Source: Pseudonocardia sp. MH-G8
GTDB lineage: Bacteria > Actinomycetota > Actinomycetes > Mycobacteriales > Pseudonocardiaceae
Assembly: GCF_002262885.1 (NCBI RefSeq)
Contig: NZ_NKYF01000049.1
Location: 1 to 38,203, forward strand
Direction: 5' to 3'
DNA length: 38,203 nucleotides
Under the pieces are notes generated by a model. It searched no databases. It was not told the origin of the DNA and saw nothing but the letters and a program-made list of their open reading frames with translations. This document shows, piece after piece, positions 34,362-38,203 of this stretch (within the stretch, counting starts at the first letter, position 1; each line of letters opens with the position of its first letter). The position numbers and the translations under genes were made by a program.

Positions 34362-35042
34362 GTGACGGCGACGCTGCAGGCAGCCGCCCCGGTCGCGCGC
34401 CGCCCCGTCCGGGTCGTGCTCGCCGACGACGAGCCCCTGATGCGGGCGGGGCTGCGCACGGTGCTGGAGGCGGGCGGCTCCGTCGAGGTCGTGGGCCAGG
34501 CCGAGGACGGCGCGGCGATGCTGGCGGCCGTCGACGCGCACCGGCCCGACGTCGTGCTGGTCGACGTGCAGATGCCGGGCACCGGCGGCCTGGAGGCGCT
34601 GCGCCTGCTCTGCGCCCGTCCGGACGCACCACCCGCGGCCGTGCTCACCACCTTCGACCTCGACGACTACGTGGCCGAGGCGCTGCGGATCGGTGTGCAG
34701 GGCTTCCTGCTCAAGGATGCCGAGCCGGACGCGCTGGTCCGCGCCGTGCTCGACCTCGCCGCGGGTGGGGCCGTGCTCGACCCGCGGATCACCGCACGGC
34801 TGCTGCCACGGCTCGCGGCGGGTTCGCCGCAACCGGAACCGTCGCGACCGGACGGGCTCACGACCCGGGAGCTGCAGGTGCTGCGCGGGCTCGCGGCCGG
34901 CGAGTCGAACGCCGCCATCGGTGAGCGGCTCGGGCTCGCCGAGGCCACCGTCAAGAAGTACGTCTCCGCGCTGCTGGTGAAGCTGGGCGCCGAGAACCGC
35001 GTCCAGGCCGCGTTGCGGGCCCAGGGCTGGGGGTTGCCGTGA
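34362..35042 (+). CDS. NarL/FixJ-family response regulator
   Basis: The 226-residue protein has a receiver domain (~14-130) with acidic pocket ADDE (residues 21-24), phosphoacceptor D68 in LVDVQMPG, and K118 in GFLLKDAEP. A LuxR-type helix-turn-helix follows at ~160-220 (LTTRELQVLRGLAAGESNAA). The kinase gene follows with a 4-nt overlap. Target genes are unknown; no duplicated operator is obvious next to it. Confidence 0.93.
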   Translation: MTATLQAAAPVARRPVRVVLADDEPLMRAGLRTVLEAGGSVEVVGQAEDGAAMLAAVDAHRPDVVLVDVQMPGTGGLEALRLLCARPDAPPAAVLTTFDLDDYVAEALRIGVQGFLLKDAEPDALVRAVLDLAAGGAVLDPRITARLLPRLAAGSPQPEPSRPDGLTTRELQVLRGLAAGESNAAIGERLGLAEATVKKYVSALLVKLGAENRVQAALRAQGWGLP

Positions 35043-36184
35043 CGCCCCTGCGGATCCCGATCCCGCTGCCCGGCCGGCGCGCGCTGCTCGAGGCCGCGGC
35101 CGTGCTCGTCCCGGCCGGTGCGGTGCTGCTCGGCGAGGCGCCGTTCGCCTGGTCGGTGCCCGCCGCGCTCGTGGCCTGCGCCCTGCTGCCCTTGCGTCAC
35201 GTCTGGCCGCCGCTGGGCCTGCTCGGCGGGCTCTGGGGGCTCGCGGGTGGTCTGGGCTGGCCGCCCGCGATCGTCGCGCTCTACACGATGGGCCGCCGCT
35301 GCCGGCACCTTCCCTCGCTCGTGCCGTGGGCCGCCGCCGCCGTCCTCGTCGCCGTCACACCGGTGCTGATGACGCAGGACCTGGGCTGGAACAAGATCGT
35401 GCTCGCGTTCGGCTTCGTCGGCCTCTACGCCGGGGCGCCCGCCGTGATGGGCCTCCTCGTGAGCACCCGCAGCCGGCTCACCGAGAGCCTGCGCGAGCTG
35501 GAGCGCGCCCGCGAGGACGCGCTCGCCGCGTCCCGCGACGCCGCGAGGGCGCAGGAGCGGGCCCGGATCGGCCGGGAGATCCACGACGCGGTGGGCCACC
35601 ACGCCACGCTGATCGCGGTCGGTGCCGCCGCGATCGTCGCCTCCACCGCGGAGGACGAGACCCGCCGCGGCGCCGAGCAGCTGCGCGTGCTGGCCAAGCG
35701 CGCGCTCGCCGAGATGCGCGCGGCGCTGGGGCTGCTCGACGGCACCGGACACGCCGCAGGCCTCGCGGAGATCACCGCCCTGGTCGCGGGATCCCGCTCG
35801 GCCGGGGTCGCCGTGGAGCGGGAGGACCGGGGCGAGCCCGTCGGCGTCGCACCCGGCACCGGCCGCGCCGCGTACTGCGTCGTGCAGGAGTCGCTCACCA
35901 ACGCCGCCCGGCACGCCCCCGGCGCTCGGGTCTGCGTACGGCTGCACTGGCATCCCACGGAGCTCGTGGTGGAGGTCGCCAACGACGCCCCGGTCGCGTC
36001 GCAGTCCCGCGCCGTGACGGCGGGTGGGGGAGCGGGCCTGACGGGGCTCTCGGAGCGGGTGGGTGCAACGGGCGGCGAGCTCGTCGTCGGCCCCCGCGAG
36101 GGCGGTGGCTTCACCGTGCGCGCGACGTTCCCGCTGGAGCCGCACCCTGCCGGAGCCCTCGCGCCCGCACTTGACCCGCCTTGA
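35039..36184 (+). CDS. Sensor histidine kinase, HisKA_3 family
   Basis: The 381-residue protein has about five hydrophobic segments in residues ~14-142, with short loops, so it senses within or at the membrane. A HisKA_3 dimerisation domain follows with H182 in ERARIGREIHDAVGHH. The ATPase domain has QESLTNAARHAPG (N box) and TGLSERVGATGGEL (G box). It partners the NarL-type regulator next door. The signal cannot be told from sequence. GTG 35039 overlaps the regulator's stop. Confidence 0.92.
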   Translation: MTPLRIPIPLPGRRALLEAAAVLVPAGAVLLGEAPFAWSVPAALVACALLPLRHVWPPLGLLGGLWGLAGGLGWPPAIVALYTMGRRCRHLPSLVPWAAAAVLVAVTPVLMTQDLGWNKIVLAFGFVGLYAGAPAVMGLLVSTRSRLTESLRELERAREDALAASRDAARAQERARIGREIHDAVGHHATLIAVGAAAIVASTAEDETRRGAEQLRVLAKRALAEMRAALGLLDGTGHAAGLAEITALVAGSRSAGVAVEREDRGEPVGVAPGTGRAAYCVVQESLTNAARHAPGARVCVRLHWHPTELVVEVANDAPVASQSRAVTAGGGAGLTGLSERVGATGGELVVGPREGGGFTVRATFPLEPHPAGALAPALDPP

Positions 36185-36230
36185 ACCCCGGAATACTTTC
36201 ATCCGGTACTAACAGCCCGCGGAGGTGCTC

Positions 36231-37271
36231 GTGACAGGCCCGGATGCGCCCTACGACGTCCACGAGATCCCGGACTTCACGCTCGCCTGCGGCGCGACCT
36301 TGCGTCCCGCGCGGATCGCGTACCAGACCTACGGGAGCCTCAACGCCGCGAAGGACAACGCGATCGTCTACCCGACCTGGTACTCGGGGCGGCACTGGGA
36401 CAACGAGTGGCTGATCGGTGAGGGGATGGCGCTCGACCCCGAGCGCTGGTTCGTCATCGTGCCCAACATGCTCGGCAACGGCGTGTCGTCCTCCCCGTCG
36501 AACACGCCGCCCCCGTGGGACCGCGCCCGGTTCCCGCCGATCGCGGTCCGCGACAACGTCGCCGCGCAGCACCGGCTCATCACCGAGGTCTTCGGCATCG
36601 AGACGATCCCGCTGGTGCTCGGATGGTCCATGGGCGCGGGCCAGACCTACCAGTGGGCGGTGAGCCACCCGGAGATGGTGCAGCGGATCATGCCGTTCTG
36701 CGGATCGGCGCGCACCGCACCGCACAACCGCGTGTTCCTCGACTCGCTGCGCCACGCACTGAAGGCCGACGCCACGTTCGCCGGCGGCTGGTACCGGCCC
36801 GACGAACCACCGGTGCTCGGCCTGCGCGCCTTCGCGCGGATCTACGCGGGCTGGGGGTTCTCCCAGGCGTTCTACTGGGACGAGGTGTGGCGCGAGCTCG
36901 GACACACCTCGCTCGAGGACTTCGTCGTCGGGTTCTGGGAAGGCTTCTTCCTCGACGACCGGGACCCGAACAACCTGCTGACGATGCTCGACACCTGGTG
37001 GCACGGCGACGTCGGCCGGACTCCGGGGTTCTCCTCGACCGAAGAGGCACTCGCATCGATCCGGGCGCGAGCGCTCGTCATGCCCGCCGAGAAGGACCTC
37101 TACTTCCCGCCCGAGGACGAGCGCTGGGCCGTCTCGCACATCCCGAACGCGGAGCTGCGGGTGATCCCCGGCGTGTGGGGGCACTTCGCGGGCGGTGGCG
37201 CGAACCCGGTGGACACCGCGTTCATCGACCGCGCCGCGGCCGAGCTGCTCGCCGCCCCGCCCGGCATCTGA
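36231..37271 (+). CDS. Alpha/beta hydrolase of the MetX (homoserine acetyltransferase-like) family
   Basis: The 346-residue protein has the MetX-type layout with nucleophile S133 in GWSMGAGQ, D289 in PAEKDLYFPPED and H318 in GVWGHFAGG. True homoserine acetyltransferases have a GGSMGG elbow, and no metY or other methionine gene is near, so I do not call it metX. GTG 36231 has GGAGG 5 nt upstream and is preferred over GTG 36225, which overlaps that GGAGG. Substrate unknown: it may be an acyltransferase or an esterase. Confidence 0.85.
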   Translation: MTGPDAPYDVHEIPDFTLACGATLRPARIAYQTYGSLNAAKDNAIVYPTWYSGRHWDNEWLIGEGMALDPERWFVIVPNMLGNGVSSSPSNTPPPWDRARFPPIAVRDNVAAQHRLITEVFGIETIPLVLGWSMGAGQTYQWAVSHPEMVQRIMPFCGSARTAPHNRVFLDSLRHALKADATFAGGWYRPDEPPVLGLRAFARIYAGWGFSQAFYWDEVWRELGHTSLEDFVVGFWEGFFLDDRDPNNLLTMLDTWWHGDVGRTPGFSSTEEALASIRARALVMPAEKDLYFPPEDERWAVSHIPNAELRVIPGVWGHFAGGGANPVDTAFIDRAAAELLAAPPGI

Positions 37272-37457
37272 GCTACCGACCAGTACCCACCAAAGTCGCC
37301 TCGACGGTGCTACCGACGACGGTGGTGCACCCCCGCTCCTGCACCGAGACTGGGGCCTCCGCAGCGCCGGGTCATCGGCGGTGCGGGCACAGGAAGGTGC
37401 GGCTGCCGAGCTCGTCGGGGGAGCCACGACCGGCCGCGGAGGCTGATCGGCCATGCG

Positions 37458-37463
37458 GTAGGC
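37458..37463 (+). promoter_or_regulatory. Candidate -10 of the tRNA-Pro gene
   Basis: TAGGCT lies 24 nt before the tRNA 5' end, so transcription would start near 37470 and leave an ~18-nt leader with a short C/G hairpin. No consensus -35 was found. Confidence 0.4.
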
Positions 37464-37487
37464 TGATCGAGCCCCCTCGGGGGGTGG

Positions 37488-37562
<75 letters not shown>

Positions 37563-37567
37563 CGGCA

Positions 37568-37606
37568 CGATGGGCGGTTCCTTTGCTATGAGGGAGCCGC
37601 CCATCG
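37568..37606 (+). terminator. 16-bp hairpin behind tRNA-Pro
   Basis: Arms 37568-37583 and 37591-37606 pair over 16 positions with two G-U wobbles valid only in + strand RNA; the loop is 7 nt. It starts 5 nt after the tRNA end and is the probable tRNA terminator. No T-run follows the 3' arm. Confidence 0.65.
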
Positions 37607-37747
37607 GCGTATCTACCAGGGGAAACGGACGCATCAGGCGATCTTAAGTTGATCTTCTGTGGATCTTGCATGATCGTCCCTTGTGGTCGTTGAGCATCAA
37701 ACAGGAGCGAATCAGGAGCGGCGTGCTCCTGCCTTTGACCGAAGCGG

Positions 37748-37793
37748 CCAAATGGGGTCGAGTTCTTTGACTGCGATGCACCAAATGGGGTCG
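37748..37793 (+). repeat. Direct repeat CCAAATGGGGTCG, two copies
   Basis: Identical 13-mers at 37748-37760 and 37781-37793. Each is preceded by CTTTGAC at a similar distance, so the repeat unit is about 30-33 bp with a variable middle. It lies between a hairpin and an inverted repeat. Confidence 0.75.
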
Positions 37794-37795
37794 GA

Positions 37796-37811
37796 CGTGA
37801 CGAACGTCACG
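37796..37811. promoter_or_regulatory. Inverted repeat, operator-like
   Basis: CGTGACG-AA-CGTCACG: two 7-bp arms two bases apart, directly after the second CCAAATGGGGTCG copy. Size and symmetry fit a dimeric regulator site, but no gene is visible next to it. Confidence 0.4.
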
Positions 37812-38096
37812 GTCCCTGTTGCTCTTTGCCTCCGGCACGTCCCGTAGCCGGGCGCGGCGCCGGGTTGTGCTACCAGTCTCGCAGTAGCGAGGATAAGCGT
37901 TCGAGCCAATCAGCTCGGAGCATGCCAGGGGAGTGCAACTTGGGCCGGACCGCCGACGCGAACGTCGTGCCGCGAATAGTGCTACCTCGGCCGGAGCGCG
38001 CGAACCAGTGGCAGACGGCGGATACGCAACCCGTGATCGCGACGGGTGGCGGCGGCTCATCGGATTGAACGTGCCGGTTCGTGCATCGTGGCCGCC

Positions 38097-38203
38097 GCCC
38101 CCGGCAGGACTCGAACCTGTGCCCCCGGCAGGACTCGAACCTGTGCCCCCGGCAGGACTCGAACCTGTGCCCCCGGCAGGACTCGAACCTGTGCCCCCGG
38201 CAG
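38097..38203 (-). repeat. 24-bp tandem array made of a tRNA T-arm plus 3' acceptor strand
   Basis: Four exact 24-bp copies (38097-38120, 38121-38144, 38145-38168, 38169-38192) and the first 11 bases of a fifth reach the window edge. Read on the - strand each unit is ACAGG TTCGAGT CCTGC (T-stem and T-loop) plus CGGGGGC (acceptor 3' strand): tRNA positions 49-72. The base after each acceptor, A, is at the same time position 49 of the next unit. The remaining tRNA body would lie to the right of the window on the - strand. There are no spacers, so it is not a CRISPR. Confidence 0.85.

Larger units (their letters stand above)
37607..38096. other. AT-richer, repeat-dense non-coding stretch
   Basis: No gene is recognised. 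The reading frames here (for example 37644-38060 on -) have no domain, no Shine-Dalgarno and a composition unlike neighbours. Visible structure: repeated GATCTT near 37640-37670; CAGGAGCG twice (37702 and 37713); hairpin 37713-37731; CCAAATGGGGTCG twice, at 37748 and 37781; and an inverted repeat at 37796-37811. Roughly 37620-37830 is clearly lower in GC than the rest of the window. It may be the edge of an element inserted at tRNA-Pro. Confidence 0.6.

Noticed and set aside
36231..37271. metX, homoserine O-acetyltransferase
   Set aside because: The fold fits, but the nucleophile elbow is GWSMGAGQ rather than the usual GGSMGG and no methionine gene is adjacent, so only the family is named.
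37644..38060. 138-codon - strand frame behind tRNA-Pro
   Set aside because: No domain, no ribosome-binding site, atypical composition, and it spans the direct and inverted repeats.
38097..38203. CRISPR array
   Set aside because: Units are contiguous 24-bp copies without spacers and no cas gene is present.

Overview
The window is a 38.2 kb piece of a very GC-rich actinomycete chromosome. The family content (DUF397, DUF1707-TM2, PucR-type regulator, F420-type LLM oxidoreductase), the GTG starts, and gene order matching the Mycobacterium tuberculosis block Rv1691-Rv1713 point to Mycobacteriales/Pseudonocardiales. A Pseudonocardia-like organism is my best guess; no marker in the window fixes the genus.

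Layout. (1) 1-150: the 3' part of a 5S rRNA and the terminator of an rRNA operon. (2) 164-12570, all +: a conserved housekeeping block. It holds a giant Arg/Asp/Gly-rich TPR protein, a HAD phosphatase, a 60-residue protein, tlyA, nadK, recN, steA, steB, pyrG and a NUDIX ADP-ribose-type hydrolase. Most junctions are 4-nt ATGA/GTGA overlaps. (3) 12577-26977: an accessory island of about 14.4 kb set into that block between the NUDIX gene and xerD. On the - strand it carries a DUF1707-TM2 protein, a PucR-type regulator coupled to a divergent DUF917 protein, an MGT-type glycosyltransferase, and a tightly overlapping operon (NCS1 permease, HyuA-type hydantoinase/oxoprolinase, two DUF917 proteins). 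On the + strand it carries an LLM oxidoreductase and a complete TRAP transporter. A DUF397 remnant marks a recombination scar. (4) 27020-34332, +: the conserved block resumes with xerD, a ParA-like ATPase, scpA, scpB, rluB, cmk, a PlsC-like acyltransferase and der. (5) 34362-37271, +: a NarL-type response regulator, its histidine kinase and a MetX-fold hydrolase. (6) 37488-38203: tRNA-Pro(GGG), then AT-richer, repeat-rich DNA with no recognisable gene. It ends in a 24-bp tandem array whose unit is exactly the T-arm plus 3' acceptor strand of a tRNA on the - strand.

How the genes may work together. The housekeeping blocks serve ribosome maturation (tlyA, rluB, der), chromosome segregation and repair (xerD, ParA-like, scpAB, recN), cell separation (steAB) and nucleotide supply (pyrG, cmk, nadK). 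The island looks like a catabolic unit for a hydantoin- or thiohydantoin-like heterocycle: NCS1 import, DUF917 desulfurase-family enzymes, ring opening by the HyuA-type protein, a flavin/F420 oxidoreductase, a TRAP importer for a carboxylate, and a PucR-type regulator. The substrate is inference. The absence of hydantoinase B and the presence of three DUF917 copies make it the best candidate here for an undescribed pathway.
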